A stretch of DNA of 64,000 bases from Paracoccus versutus (lineage in GTDB: Bacteria > Pseudomonadota > Alphaproteobacteria > Rhodobacterales > Rhodobacteraceae). The stretch's first letter is position 1. Every line of letters starts with the position of its first letter. Shown piece after piece: positions 37,893 through 47,561 of the stretch. Location: assembly GCF_000763885.1 (NCBI RefSeq), contig NZ_JRKO01000012.1, positions 1 through 64,000 of the forward strand. Reading direction: 5' to 3'. Below the pieces are notes generated by a model, which did not search any database, had not been told where the DNA came from, and was given only the letters and a program-made list of their open reading frames with translations. A program made the translations under genes and the position numbers.

Positions 37893-39122
37893 TCAATGCG
37901 TATAGAGCAGCGCGCCGAATTCCTCCATCCCGCGCAGCGGCTTTGCGCCGCAATCCGGCACCGGCCGCAGCACGGGCGCCGCGATCAGCCCCCCGCCCGC
38001 CCAGATGCCGGGGCTGGAGGCCGCCTCGTCCCGGGTCAGGCCGGCGCCGCGCCAGTCCAGCCCCGGCAGCGGGTCATGGCCAAGCGCGCGCACCTGCTGG
38101 CCCGCGCGCAGGCCGTCCACGCGCCAGCGCCGGTCCCAGACCGCATCGGCACCGTCGGCGGCGGGGCTGCGGGCGGCGGCGGCCGGTTCGCGGACCAGCC
38201 GCAGGAACCCGTCCCGCGGCTCGGCGATGACGCCCTCCAGCGTCAGGCGCGTGCCGGTTTCCAGCGCCGCCAGCGCGTGCAGCACCGCCTCGCGCCGGGG
38301 GGGATAGGCGGCACCAGAGACGAAGCGCAGCCCTGCGACAAGAAGCCGCCGCCGGATCTCCAGCGGCGCGGCGCGAAAGGGGTCGAGCGGCAATGCCAGC
38401 GAGCCGGCGCGGCTTTGCGCGCCTTGGGCCACCTGCGCGGCGAAGGCGCAAAGCGCATCGCGCGCCATGGCCAGATTCGCCGCCGATTGCGCCAGCTGCC
38501 GCATCGGCAGGTCCAGCGCGGCGATGGTCTTGCGCACCCGCACCCGCTCGAAGCCCTCGTTCTCGTTCGAGGGATCGTCGGCCCAGCCCAGCCCGCGCGC
38601 CGCAAGCCATTGCCGCAGTTCGGCGCGGCCGACGTCGAGCAGGGGTCGCAGCCAGGTCACGCCGAAAGCCTCGCGCGCGGGGGCCATGGCGGAAAGCCCG
38701 TCCACGCCTGCACCCCGGTTCAGGCGCATCAGCACGGTCTCGGCCTGGTCGTCCAGCGTATGGCCCAGAAGCACGGCGGACAGGCCGTGCCGCCCGGCCC
38801 AATCGGCCAGAAGGCCCAGCCGCGCCTCGCGCGCGGCGGCCATCAGGTTGCCGCCGTCCCGGCGGGTCCAGCGCAGGGTTTCATGGGGAATGCCCAGGGC
38901 CGCGGCCGCCCGCCCGGCCTCTTGCGCCTCGGCGGCCGAGCCGGGGCGCAGCCCGTGATCGACGGTCGCCGCCAGCAGGCGCGCGCGGCCCCAGCCATGG
39001 GCCAGGTGCAGCAAGGCGGTGGAATCGCCGCCCCCCGACAGGGCGATGCCCAACGCGGGGCGGGTGCCGGCCAGATGGTCCAGCGCGGCATGGACCCGCG
39101 CCGCGACCGGCTCAGCCGTCAT
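37893..39122 (-). CDS. tilS: tRNA(Ile)-lysidine synthetase
   Basis: Modifies C34 of tRNA(Ile) CAU to lysidine, which is essential for reading AUA. The N-terminal PP-loop ATP motif is ALSGGGDSTALLHLA, followed by TVDHGLRPGS and LLGHTLDDQAETVLMRL. 409 aa from ATG 39122, which overlaps the end of cpoB by 11 bp; longer in-frame starts lie inside cpoB. The C-terminal half is poorly conserved, as usual. Confidence 0.93.
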   Translation of the reverse strand: MTAEPVAARVHAALDHLAGTRPALGIALSGGGDSTALLHLAHGWGRARLLAATVDHGLRPGSAAEAQEAGRAAAALGIPHETLRWTRRDGGNLMAAAREARLGLLADWAGRHGLSAVLLGHTLDDQAETVLMRLNRGAGVDGLSAMAPAREAFGVTWLRPLLDVGRAELRQWLAARGLGWADDPSNENEGFERVRVRKTIAALDLPMRQLAQSAANLAMARDALCAFAAQVAQGAQSRAGSLALPLDPFRAAPLEIRRRLLVAGLRFVSGAAYPPRREAVLHALAALETGTRLTLEGVIAEPRDGFLRLVREPAAAARSPAADGADAVWDRRWRVDGLRAGQQVRALGHDPLPGLDWRGAGLTRDEAASSPGIWAGGGLIAAPVLRPVPDCGAKPLRGMEEFGALLYTH

Positions 39123-40032
39123 CCGCCATGTCCGCGGCGGCCTCGGGGTCCAGATCCTCATCCAGCGGCTCGGCCGGCGCGTCGCAGCCGGTCTCGGCGA
39201 TGCGCCGCTCGGCCTCGGCCGCCTGCGGGGCGGCGGGGAAGCGGGCGATGATTTCCTGAAGATAGAAGCAGCCTTCCTGCGGGCCGGCCTTGGCGGACAT
39301 GGCCCGCGACAGGCCCAGAAGCGCATCCGCCGCCTGCGGCCCGTTCGGGTTGGCGGCAAAGCTTTCCAGCCAGGCCACGCCCGCGCCTTCCAGGTCGCCG
39401 GCGGAATCCAGCGCCGCCCCGCGCAGGAACAGCGCCTCGGCGGTCAGCGGGCCGCCAGCATGGGTTTCGGCAATGGCCGCGAAGAGTTCCGCAGCACGGT
39501 GAAAGTCACCTTGACCGAGCACCTCCCGAGCCCGGTCGAAATCGGCCTTTTCCGCCGCGGTCGCGGCAGCCCCGGCCGAGGGGGTCGTGGGTTGCGCCAG
39601 CGCGCCCTGCTGGTCCGAGGGCGACAGGGGCGCCGATCCGCCCTGTTCGCCCAGCGTCGGCGTGGTCAGGCTGCCCAGGTCGCAGCCCTCCTCCATCTCG
39701 CACAGGCGGAACTCGATGTCGCCGATGCGGGTGGTGCCGTCTCGGACGATGCGGTCGATGCGGTTCTGCAATTGCTCGGTCTGGCCGGTCAGCTGCGCCA
39801 GCCGCGCCTCCATCGCGTTCATGCGGTCGATGGCGCTGTCGCCGCCCGCCGCCGCGAAACCGGCCGGCCCCGAGGCGACAAGCTGCGCGCGCAGGCTTTG
39901 CAGGTCGGACGAAAGCTGGGACAGCTCGGCCCGGATGTCGGCCAGGGTCCGCGCATCCTGCGCCGCCGCGGGCCAGGCCGCCAGCGCGAAACCGGCGGCC
40001 AGCAGCAGCCCCCTGAAACCCCAGGCCGCCAT
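39112..40032 (-). CDS. cpoB: Tol-Pal system protein CpoB (YbgF)
   Basis: Periplasmic coordinator of peptidoglycan synthesis and outer-membrane constriction (306 aa). Signal peptide at about 1-23 (core GLLLAAGFALAAWPAAA), a coiled-coil N-terminal segment (ARLAQLTGQTEQLQNRIDRI) for trimerisation, and tetratricopeptide repeats in the C-terminal 120 residues. ATG 40032 overlaps the pal stop by one base (TGATG). Confidence 0.92.
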   Translation of the reverse strand: MAAWGFRGLLLAAGFALAAWPAAAQDARTLADIRAELSQLSSDLQSLRAQLVASGPAGFAAAGGDSAIDRMNAMEARLAQLTGQTEQLQNRIDRIVRDGTTRIGDIEFRLCEMEEGCDLGSLTTPTLGEQGGSAPLSPSDQQGALAQPTTPSAGAAATAAEKADFDRAREVLGQGDFHRAAELFAAIAETHAGGPLTAEALFLRGAALDSAGDLEGAGVAWLESFAANPNGPQAADALLGLSRAMSAKAGPQEGCFYLQEIIARFPAAPQAAEAERRIAETGCDAPAEPLDEDLDPEAAADMADDG

Positions 40033-40553
40033 CACATGCCCGCCCCTGGGCTGACCACGGTCACCGCGCGGCGGTTCTTGGTAAAGCATTCCTCGGTCGA
40101 GCAGATCGCCAGCGGGCGCTCCTTGCCATAGCTGACGGTGCGCAGCCGGCCCGGCGCGATGCCTTGCGAAATCAGGTATTCCTGCACCGAATTGGCGCGG
40201 CGGGCACCCAGGGCGAGGTTGTATTCGCGGGTGCCCTGCTCATCGGCATGGCCCTCGATCACGGCCGAGAAGCCCTGGTTCTGGTTCAGCCAGCCGGCCT
40301 GGTTGGCCAGGGTCATCCGCGCCTCGGCGGTCAGGGTGGACTGGTCCAGCGGAAACAGGACGGTATCGCCGACGCTGGCCTTGAAATATTCGGCCGTGCC
40401 CGGCAGCGCGGTCGCGCCCACCCCGCCCAGGCCGCCCGCCCCGGCATAGGGATCCTGGACCTGCATGTCCTGCGCCGGCCGGGCGCAGGCCGCCAGCGCG
40501 AGAACGGCGCCGATCGCGGCAATTTTCATGAAAGTTTTCATAATCCTGTCCAT
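40032..40553 (-). CDS. pal: peptidoglycan-associated lipoprotein Pal
   Basis: Outer-membrane lipoprotein that anchors the envelope to peptidoglycan. The lipobox LALAAC ends at about Cys23. The OmpA-like C-terminal domain has IEGHADEQGTREYNLALGAR and NRRAVTV, which bind meso-diaminopimelate. 173 aa from ATG 40553; ATG 40541 is an alternative that still keeps the signal sequence. 10 bp from tolB. Confidence 0.95.
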   Translation of the reverse strand: MDRIMKTFMKIAAIGAVLALAACARPAQDMQVQDPYAGAGGLGGVGATALPGTAEYFKASVGDTVLFPLDQSTLTAEARMTLANQAGWLNQNQGFSAVIEGHADEQGTREYNLALGARRANSVQEYLISQGIAPGRLRTVSYGKERPLAICSTEECFTKNRRAVTVVSPGAGM

Positions 40554-40563
40554 CTTACGCGCT

Positions 40564-41892
40564 TCAGGGCAGCAGCGGGCCCCAATCGGGGTCCGAGGCT
40601 GCGCCGTTGATCTTGACCGGGCGCATGTTGCGCCCCGTGATGTCCACCGAATGCAGGCGCGGCTGGCCGTCGCCGCCCGGCGTCACCCGCGTGAACATCA
40701 CGACGCGCCCATTGGGGGCCCAAGTCGGGCCCTCGTCAAGGAACGATTCCGTCAGCATTTTCTCTTCCGAACCATCGGTGCGCATGACGCCGATGTGGAA
40801 CTTGCCGCCGACCTGCCGGGTAAAGGCGATCATGTCGCCGCGCGGCGACCAGACCGGGGTGCCATAGCGCCCCTCGCCAAAGCTGATCCGCCTGGGCTCG
40901 CCGCCGTTCGCGCCCATGACGTAAAGCTGCGGCGTCCCCGAGCGGTCGCTTTCGAAGACGATCTGCTTGCCGTCCGGGCTGTAGCTGGGCGAGGTCTCGA
41001 TCGAGGGCGCATTGGTCAGCGCCCGCTGCGCCCCGGTCGCGGCATCCATCTGGTAGATGTCGGTATTGCCGCTTTTCTCCAGCGAATAGACGATCCAGCG
41101 CCCGTCGGGCGAGAAGCGGGGCGAAAAGCTCATCGTGCCCTGCTGGCTCGCGCCCAGCTGGCGCACGCCCAGCGAGTTCACGTCCATCATCATCGCCTGC
41201 GGGAAGCCGGTGGCATAGCTGGTGTAAAGCAGCCGCGAGCCGTCGGGCGAAAAGCGCGGCTTCAGCACCAGCGTGGCATCGTCGGTCAGCCATTTCACGT
41301 TGGCGCCGTCGTAATCCATGATGCCGATACGCTTGCGGCGCGCGTCCTTCGGGCCGGTTTCCTGCACGAAGGCGACGCGGCTGTCGAAATAGGGCCCCTC
41401 GCCCGTCAGCCGCGAATAGACCTGGTCGGCCGCCTTGTGCGCGGCCCGGCGCCAGTTGCCGGTCGCCGCGTCGAACTGCATGCCGTCGCCCAGCGGCTGG
41501 CCGGCGAAGACGTCGAACAGGCGGAACTTGACCACGACCTTGCCGCCCTCGACCTTGACCGATCCGGTGATCAGCGCCTGGGCGTTGATCGCCTTCCAGT
41601 CCTCGTAGGAGACCGGCGCGTCGAAGCTTTCGGGCCGCGCGATATGGGCGCTGGCCGGGATCTCGCGGAACAGGCCGGTGCCGGTCAGGTCGGCGGCGAT
41701 CAGGTTCTGCACCTGCGCCAGGTATTCGCCCGCGCCGCCCTCGTCGTGGAAGCGGGCGATGGCGAAGGGCATCGGCTCGATCACGCCGTCGGTGATCTCG
41801 ATCCGCAAGGGCCCGTCCTGCGCCAGGACCGGCGCGGCAAGCCCAAGACCCGCAAGGGCCATGACGGAGGTCAGCAGGAATTTACGCAACAT
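40564..41892 (-). CDS. tolB: Tol-Pal system beta-propeller protein TolB
   Basis: Periplasmic protein (442 aa) with a signal peptide ([20 protein letters not shown]), an N-terminal domain and a six-bladed beta-propeller built from PDG repeats, for example [15 protein letters not shown] and [18 protein letters not shown] 41892 follows GAGG at 7 bp. It binds Pal and links TolA to the outer membrane. Confidence 0.96.
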   Translation of the reverse strand: MLRKFLLTSVMALAGLGLAAPVLAQDGPLRIEITDGVIEPMPFAIARFHDEGGAGEYLAQVQNLIAADLTGTGLFREIPASAHIARPESFDAPVSYEDWKAINAQALITGSVKVEGGKVVVKFRLFDVFAGQPLGDGMQFDAATGNWRRAAHKAADQVYSRLTGEGPYFDSRVAFVQETGPKDARRKRIGIMDYDGANVKWLTDDATLVLKPRFSPDGSRLLYTSYATGFPQAMMMDVNSLGVRQLGASQQGTMSFSPRFSPDGRWIVYSLEKSGNTDIYQMDAATGAQRALTNAPSIETSPSYSPDGKQIVFESDRSGTPQLYVMGANGGEPRRISFGEGRYGTPVWSPRGDMIAFTRQVGGKFHIGVMRTDGSEEKMLTESFLDEGPTWAPNGRVVMFTRVTPGGDGQPRLHSVDITGRNMRPVKINGAASDPDWGPLLP

Positions 41893-41962
41893 GTTTCGCC
41901 CTCTGGAGGTCTTGGTTGCAGGATAGAGTGTCGCACCGAGAGATGCCATGCGGGATGCCATG

Positions 41963-43519
41963 TCACTTGACCCGCGCGCCGCCGCTGGCGTTGAAGTCGA
42001 TGATGACGTCCTTCCAGCGGTTGTATTTTTCCGGCGGCAGCTTGTAGCCGCCCTTTTCGCACATCAGGATCGCCCGGCGCGCGGCCTCGTAGGCCTGTTT
42101 CGCTGCCGCATCCGAGCCGCCATCATGGCCGATCATGCGCAGCGAGCCCTTTTCCACCGTCCCGTCCGGCGCCATCGAGAACTGCACCGAAACCGTGGTC
42201 CGGCTGGCCTCGGTCGACAGCGAGCCGCGGTTCCAGCATTGCTCGACCGCCACGCGGAAGCCGTCCTTCTCGCCCTGGCTCAGCGGCGGCCCGTTCGCGG
42301 CGGCGCCACCGCCGCCCGAACCGCCCGAGCCCTGGTCCTGCATCGCCTCGGCCAGCGCGGCCTGCTTGGCGGCCTCGGCGGCCTTGCGCTCGGCCTCGGC
42401 CTGCTCGCGGGCCTTGGCTTCGGCGGCAGCCTTCTCGGCCGCCTTCTTCTCGGCTGCGGCGCGTTCGGCGGCGGCCTGTTCCTCGGCCTCCTTGCGGGCC
42501 TTCGCCTCGGCGGCCTTTCTCTCGGCCTCGGCCTTTTCAGCGGCAGCCTTTTCAGCCGCAGCTTTCTCGGCAGCGACTTTCTCGGCTGCCGCTTTTTCGG
42601 CGGCGGCCTTCTCGGCGGCGGCGCGGCGCTCGGCCTCGGCCTTGCGCTCGGCGGCGCGTTTTTCGGCGGCGGCTTCCTCGGCGGCGGCCTTATCGGCCGC
42701 TTCGGCCGCGGCCAGGCGGCGGGCGCGGGCCTCGGCTTCCTCGGCCTTGCGGGCGGCTTCCGCATCGGCCTGGGCCTGGGCTTCGCGGCGCTCTTCCCTG
42801 GCGCGTTCCTCGGCCGCGCGGCGGGCGGCGGCCTCCTCGGCCTTGGCGGCGGCGGTGCGTTCGGCAGCCGCCTCGGCTTCCTGCCGGGCCAGCAATTCCT
42901 CGCGCTGGCGCGCGGCCTCCGCGGCGGCGCGGCGGGCCTGCACGGCCTCGGCCAGCCCTTCGGGGCGGCCGCGAGGGCGCGAGGATTCGACCAGGGCCAG
43001 CGCCGAACGCTGCGGGATCGGCGCCGGCGATTGCGGCTGGGCGGGATTGCGCGCCGGATCGGGGCGGTCCGACGCCTGTGGCAGCGCCGCCAGGTCCACG
43101 GTATTCTGCGGCTCGGCGGGGCGCGGCGCATCGGTCGCCACGGCGACAGGCCGGTTCGGGGTCTGGAAATCCGACAGGTCCGGCCGCGCCTCGGGCCGCG
43201 AGGGGGGCGTGGACAGCTCTGCCGCCTGCGCATCGGGGGCGGGCGGGCTGACCGCCTCGACCTCGCCCAGCCGGTTCTCGTCGGCGGGCGGACGCGGCTG
43301 CGCCGGGGTGGTCGCGGCGGCATCGGATACCGGGCCGCGCCCGGCGGCCGCGGCGGCCAGCGACTGGAACTCGGCCTCGGACATGGTCGCGACCTCGGCC
43401 ATGCGCACGGCCTCCAGCGGCTGCGGCCGGAACAGCGCGCCGCCGACCAGCGCCGCGCCCAACAGCCCGGCATGGGCGACGCCCGAAACCCAGAAGCCGA
43501 TGCGTTCCGCCCGGTCCAT
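41963..43519 (-). CDS. tolA: Tol-Pal system protein TolA
   Basis: Inner-membrane-anchored rod protein (518 aa): an N-terminal helix (about 8-28), a Pro-rich region, a very long Ala/Glu/Lys coiled coil (about 185-395) with many [13 protein letters not shown] repeats, and a C-terminal TonB-like domain (about 415-518). The repeats make the DNA at 42.4-42.9 kb internally repetitive, which could allow length changes. It lies 3 bp downstream of tolR. Confidence 0.93.
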   Translation of the reverse strand: MDRAERIGFWVSGVAHAGLLGAALVGGALFRPQPLEAVRMAEVATMSEAEFQSLAAAAAGRGPVSDAAATTPAQPRPPADENRLGEVEAVSPPAPDAQAAELSTPPSRPEARPDLSDFQTPNRPVAVATDAPRPAEPQNTVDLAALPQASDRPDPARNPAQPQSPAPIPQRSALALVESSRPRGRPEGLAEAVQARRAAAEAARQREELLARQEAEAAAERTAAAKAEEAAARRAAEERAREERREAQAQADAEAARKAEEAEARARRLAAAEAADKAAAEEAAAEKRAAERKAEAERRAAAEKAAAEKAAAEKVAAEKAAAEKAAAEKAEAERKAAEAKARKEAEEQAAAERAAAEKKAAEKAAAEAKAREQAEAERKAAEAAKQAALAEAMQDQGSGGSGGGGAAANGPPLSQGEKDGFRVAVEQCWNRGSLSTEASRTTVSVQFSMAPDGTVEKGSLRMIGHDGGSDAAAKQAYEAARRAILMCEKGGYKLPPEKYNRWKDVIIDFNASGGARVK

Positions 43520-43522
43520 GGC

Positions 43523-43987
43523 TCAGCCGTCCGATCCCGCGTCCATGCGCGGCCCACCCGCCTCGGTCACGAGGACGATGTTGTTGAAGCCGGCCGCGTT
43601 CAGCGCCCCCATGACCTCCATGATCCGGGCATAGGGGATGGCGCCGTCGGCACGCAGGTAGATCTTGTCGCTCTGCCGCTCAGCGGCGACGGCGCGCAGC
43701 CGGGTGACAAGCTCGTTTTCGGGGACTTCGGTGGTCATGACCAGGATCGGCCCCTCGGGCGTGACCGAGACGCTCAGCGGCTCCTCGGGCTCGGCGGGCA
43801 CGGCCTGGGCGGCGGTCTTGGGCAGTTCCAGGGGCACGCCCACGGTCAGAAGCGGCGCCGCCACCATGAAGATGATCAGCAGCACCAGCATCACGTCCAC
43901 GAAGGGCGTGACGTTGATTTCCGCCATCGGCTGGCTGCGGGCGCGGCCCTTGCCGTTGCGGCCCCGCTTGACGATCCCCGCGCCCAT
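43523..43987 (-). CDS. tolR: Tol-Pal system protein TolR
   Basis: ExbD/TolR-family stator subunit (154 aa) of the Tol motor; one helix carries the signature [20 protein letters not shown] with the proton-path Asp, then a periplasmic domain. ATG 43987 gives a short basic N-terminus (MGAGIVKRGRNGKGRAR), and overlaps nothing; the tolQ stop is 1 bp upstream. It is paralogous to the ExbD at 0.9 kb. Confidence 0.95.
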   Translation of the reverse strand: MGAGIVKRGRNGKGRARSQPMAEINVTPFVDVMLVLLIIFMVAAPLLTVGVPLELPKTAAQAVPAEPEEPLSVSVTPEGPILVMTTEVPENELVTRLRAVAAERQSDKIYLRADGAIPYARIMEVMGALNAAGFNNIVLVTEAGGPRMDAGSDG

Positions 43988-43988
43988 C

Positions 43989-44684
<696 letters not shown>

Positions 44685-45194
44685 GAAATTCGGCCTGTCC
44701 TTTGGGCCGCTGGGATGCGGCTTCTGCTGGGCCGGAGTTAGCAGAACCGCCCAGCGGAGCAACCCCGTGGCGCGTCAATTCTGCGTCAATTGCCCGCGAG
44801 ATCGGGCCTGCCGCCGCACCCCCGCCTGGCGGAGGGGCGCGGGGTCCGCGCCGGGCGGGCGGCAAGGACGGCGATTCGGCCGCGGCGCATCGGAATGCAG
44901 GGCAAGGACCGGCGCGCCGCCGTTGCGGGAAGGGGTCGCGGCCCCGAATATCGGCCGCAGGCCAAGGGCGATAACCGGCCTGCATGGGTGAATCTCCCGC
45001 CAAGGCCCCGGCCGATGACCGGGAACGCGATCCCCTTCATGCGCTCTTGATCGACTGTTCATGGCGGGCGCAGAAGCCGGGCGCGACCCCCATGCGAAAG
45101 GGGCGAGGGCTTGATAGGGTTGCGAAGCAATGGAACAGTTCCGGCCGGGGCGTCACGGCCGCGACCAAGGCCGGCAGAAGCGAGGAAGCCTGGG
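44685..45194. other. long intergenic region between tolQ and the YbgC-like gene
   Basis: About 510 bp with divergent flanking genes. GCGTCAATT occurs twice at 44772-44780 and 44783-44791, one helical turn apart; read on the minus strand this gives two TTGACG hexamers, a likely regulator or -35 site for the tol operon. The rest is GC-rich with no convincing reading frame or RNA gene. Confidence 0.4.
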
Positions 45195-45632
45195 ATGCAG
45201 CTGAACCCACCCTTTCAAGATGGCCCTGCATTCACGCAGGCTTATCGCGTTTACTATGCGGATACGGATGCCGGCGGCATCGTCTATCATTCCAGATACC
45301 TTGAATTTGCCGAGCGAAGCCGCTCCGAATTGCTGAGGCATGTCGGATACCCCCTCGTCAGCCCGGACGGAGAGCAGTTCGTGGCACGAAATGCCGATAT
45401 TGCCTGGCAAAGGCCGGCATGCCTCGACGACCTGATCGTTTGCGCGACGTCGGTGATTTCCATCAGGGGCGCAGGCGTGCGCATCCGGCATGTCTTTCGC
45501 AGGGAAAGCCAGGTGCTGGCGCGGATCGAGATTGAATTGGTACATATCAACAAGTCCATGAAACCGGCGAGAATACCGCCCGCGCTGGTCGAGGCCTTCT
45601 TGCCCTATCTGGAACCCGGCGACCCGGCCTGA
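45195..45632 (+). CDS. YbgC/FadM-like acyl-CoA thioesterase
   Basis: 145-aa 4-hydroxybenzoyl-CoA-thioesterase-type hotdog protein. YYADTDAGGIVYHSRYLEFA contains the catalytic Asp of the YbgC family; RSRSELLRHVGYP and RIEIELVHINKSMKPARIPP complete the family pattern. Usually the first gene of the tol operon, here it is transcribed away from tolQ. Its GC and codon use (TTT, TAT, GCA, GAT) are clearly lower in GC than its neighbours, which suggests acquisition or relaxed evolution. ATG 45195 is preceded by a weak GGAAGCC. Confidence 0.85.
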   Translation: MQLNPPFQDGPAFTQAYRVYYADTDAGGIVYHSRYLEFAERSRSELLRHVGYPLVSPDGEQFVARNADIAWQRPACLDDLIVCATSVISIRGAGVRIRHVFRRESQVLARIEIELVHINKSMKPARIPPALVEAFLPYLEPGDPA

Positions 45633-45677
45633 CGCCCCCGGTCAAGGTCCGGCCGGCGGCCACCCCCTGCCGGAAAC

Positions 45678-45696
45678 AGATAAGGGGTATTTATCT
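45678..45696. promoter_or_regulatory. palindrome upstream of the broken B12-binding gene
   Basis: AGATAA (45678-45683) and TTATCT (45691-45696) form an inverted repeat with a 7-bp centre, in a short AT-rich stretch (45680-45720). Operator or weak terminator of the upstream gene; no T-tract follows. A GGGGAGCGATTCCCC hairpin lies at about 45732-45746 closer to the start codon. Confidence 0.4.
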
Positions 45697-45782
45697 ATTA
45701 ATCACATCACTTCACAAAACTTGACCGGAGGGGAGCGATTCCCCTGCCCCTTTTCGCAGGTTCATTGCGAAGGAGAGGAACC

Positions 45783-46267
45783 ATGCTGGAGGCGGTCTCG
45801 GAATACCGGGTCATCCTGGGGTCATCGGCGCCGATTGCCACGCGGTCGACAACAAGATCATCGCGGCGGTGCTGGGCCGAAACGGCATCGAGGTGGTGAA
45901 CCTGGGCGCCATGGTCAGCCAGGACGAGTTCATCCAGGCCGCCATCGAGGAAAAGGCCGACGCCATCCTGGTCTCGTCGATCTATGGCCATGGCGAGATC
46001 GACTGCCAGGGCCTGCGCGCCCGCTGCGCGGAGCGCGGGCTGGGCGAGATCCTGCTTTACGTCGGCGGCAACCTGGTGATCGGCAAGCGCGCCTTCGCCG
46101 AGGTCGAGCAGCGCTTCCTCGAGATGGGCTATGACCGGGTCTTCCCGCCGACCGTGCGGCTCGAGGACGTGGTGGACCTGCTGAGGACCGACATCCGCAT
46201 CCGCCGCCCGCGGGCCTATGGTCACAACTCGGCCGCTTTCGGCATCACCGAACGCCTGTCCGCCTGA
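45783..46267 (+). pseudogene. glmS: glutamate (methylaspartate) mutase S subunit, frameshifted
   Basis: B12-binding small subunit of carbon-skeleton mutases. The first 12 or so codons from ATG 45783 read MLEAVSEYRVILG and then leave the family frame; from about 45822 the next frame gives VIGADCHAVDNKIIAAVLG, NLGAMVSQDEFIQAAIEEKA, and DAILVSSIYGHGEIDCQGLR, a clear match. The break lies at the GGGG run 45818-45821; one extra G would restore an approximately 161-aa protein. The B12 His is kept (DCHAVD), but the usual Gly of DxHxxG is Asp. The E subunit and MutL partners are not nearby. Either a true lesion or a homopolymer error. Confidence 0.82.
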
Positions 46268-46291
46268 CCAAGCCCATGTCCGAAACTCGGG

Positions 46292-46765
46292 CTAGGCGCG
46301 GCCGGCATCGCTTTTGGCCGCCAACTCCTCCGTTATCGCCGCTGCGACGCAGTCGCGCACCCGCCTGACCCGCTGGAGAGCGCCGGACTGGCCATGGGTC
46401 AGCAGCCAGAGTTCGGACTCCGGGCGGAACACGCACGGCAATGCCGGCACCAAACCGGCGCGGCGGGCGGCGAAGTCGGGCAGCACCGCCCAGCCGGCGC
46501 CCTTGCGCACCGCCTGGAACTGGGCGGCGAAGGGGGCCAGCCGCAAGCATGGGCGAAGCCCCGGACAATAGCTCTCCAACCAGTTCGCCATGGCCAGATA
46601 GGCCAGATCCTCGGTCCAGCCGATGACCGGGTGCCGGTGCAGATCCTCGGGCCTCTCGGGGGCGCCGTGCCGCCGCACATGGTCCGGCGCGGCATAAAGC
46701 CCGAAGCGGATCGCACCCAGCCTTCTCAGGCGATAGTTGCCCTGGCCCTCGATCGCGCATTGCAC
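46292..46765 (-). pseudogene. 3' fragment of a LysR-family regulator
   Basis: The remaining frame encodes only about the C-terminal half of a LysR effector domain (EGQGNYRLRRLGAIRFGLYA, AVRKGAGWAVLPDFAARRAG). No HTH can be found on this strand upstream in any frame; beyond about 46766 the plus-strand reading becomes that of an oxidoreductase C-terminus. The only start is a GTG at 46765 with no ribosome site. The gene is therefore 5'-truncated by a join to the neighbouring fragment. Confidence 0.75.
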
Positions 46766-46966
46766 GGCGGATCGGGCGGAATACGAGGCGGCGGCCGGGC
46801 GGCTGTTCGCGGCCCTGCAGGAGGGGCATCCCCGGGCCGCGGAGCCCCGGACCTATCGGCTGGCGCAAGCCGCCCTGGCCCAGGCCGATGCCGAGGCCCG
46901 CAGGCCCGCAGGACCACAGGACCACAGGACCACAGGACCACAGGATCCGTCGTCCTGATCCCGTGA
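46766..46966 (+). pseudogene. 3' fragment of a zinc-less quinone oxidoreductase, with an 8-bp repeat near its end
   Basis: Plus-strand residues DRAEYEAAAGRLFAALQEG then PRTYRLAQAALAQADAEARR match the C-terminal end of NADPH:quinone oxidoreductases (family ending ...DLEARRTTGSVVL). The reading then meets tandem ACCACAGG units and leaves frame, stopping at 46958. The expected ending, RTTGSVVLIP, is found in another frame and stops at 46966. The N-terminal three quarters of the gene are absent. It abuts the LysR fragment head to head. Confidence 0.62.
46905..46944 (+). repeat. 8-bp tandem repeat (ACCACAGG)
   Basis: One variant unit CCCGCAGG (46905-46912) is followed by four perfect ACCACAGG units (46913-46944). 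The unit length is not a multiple of three, so each gain or loss shifts the reading frame of the oxidoreductase end; one or four units would restore it. Confidence 0.9.
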
Positions 46967-46976
46967 CCCAGGGCCG

Positions 46977-47561
46977 TCACTGCGGCAGACGCGCCGCCAG
47001 CCGCAGCGCATGCGAGGGATCGGTCGCCGCGGGCGGCATCACCGGGTCATAGGCGGCCCGGATCAGCGCCGCCAGCTCCGGCGAGGGCGTGACGTCGCGG
47101 GCAAAGCTCAGCATGGCCCGCACGGCGACGGTTTCGGCAAGCTGGCCCGGATGGGCCCCGGCCAGCCGTCCGCCCATGTTCACGAAACCGATGCAGGCGC
47201 GGATGGCGCCGTCGGCGTCAAAGCGGAACAGCCGATACTGGTCGGCATCGCTGCCCTGCAACCGCGCCGCCAGACCGGGCTGGCCGGTCAGCCGGTCGAG
47301 ATCCGGCAGATCCCGCAATTCCTGCCAGCCGCGCAGGAAAAAGGTCATCATGTTCGCCCCCATCTCGGGGTCGGTCTCGGCGATGGGATGGCGGGCATGG
47401 GCCAGGACGGCGCGGGTGGCGTCGCGAAACACCGCCAGGCTTTCATCGGCCAGGCCGAAGATGACCGGCGCCACCGGCCGGCCCCAGCGCGCACAAAGAT
47501 AGCGCCCGTCGCGGGTGAACAGGCCGGCTATGGTTTCGGGTGTCAGGGCATTCTGCGTCAT
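46977..47561 (-). CDS. conserved hypothetical protein
   Basis: 194-aa soluble protein I do not recognise. No signal peptide or membrane segment is seen. It has a Cys at about 23 (RYLCARWGRPVAP), Arg- and Asp-rich helices, and the segment DPEMGANMMTFFLRGWQEL. Coding signs are good: strong GC bias in third positions and a clean ATG start. It converges with the quinone oxidoreductase fragment; the Hint-domain gene is next upstream on the same strand, 99 bp away. Confidence 0.75.
   Translation of the reverse strand: MTQNALTPETIAGLFTRDGRYLCARWGRPVAPVIFGLADESLAVFRDATRAVLAHARHPIAETDPEMGANMMTFFLRGWQELRDLPDLDRLTGQPGLAARLQGSDADQYRLFRFDADGAIRACIGFVNMGGRLAGAHPGQLAETVAVRAMLSFARDVTPSPELAALIRAAYDPVMPPAATDPSHALRLAARLPQ

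Noticed and set aside
45697..45782. Cobalamin riboswitch before the B12-binding gene
   Set aside because: Too short and without a B12-box-like word; only a small GGGGAGCGATTCCCC hairpin is seen.
46905..46944. Possible CRISPR array
   Set aside because: Units are 8 bp with no spacers, and no cas gene is near; a simple tandem repeat.
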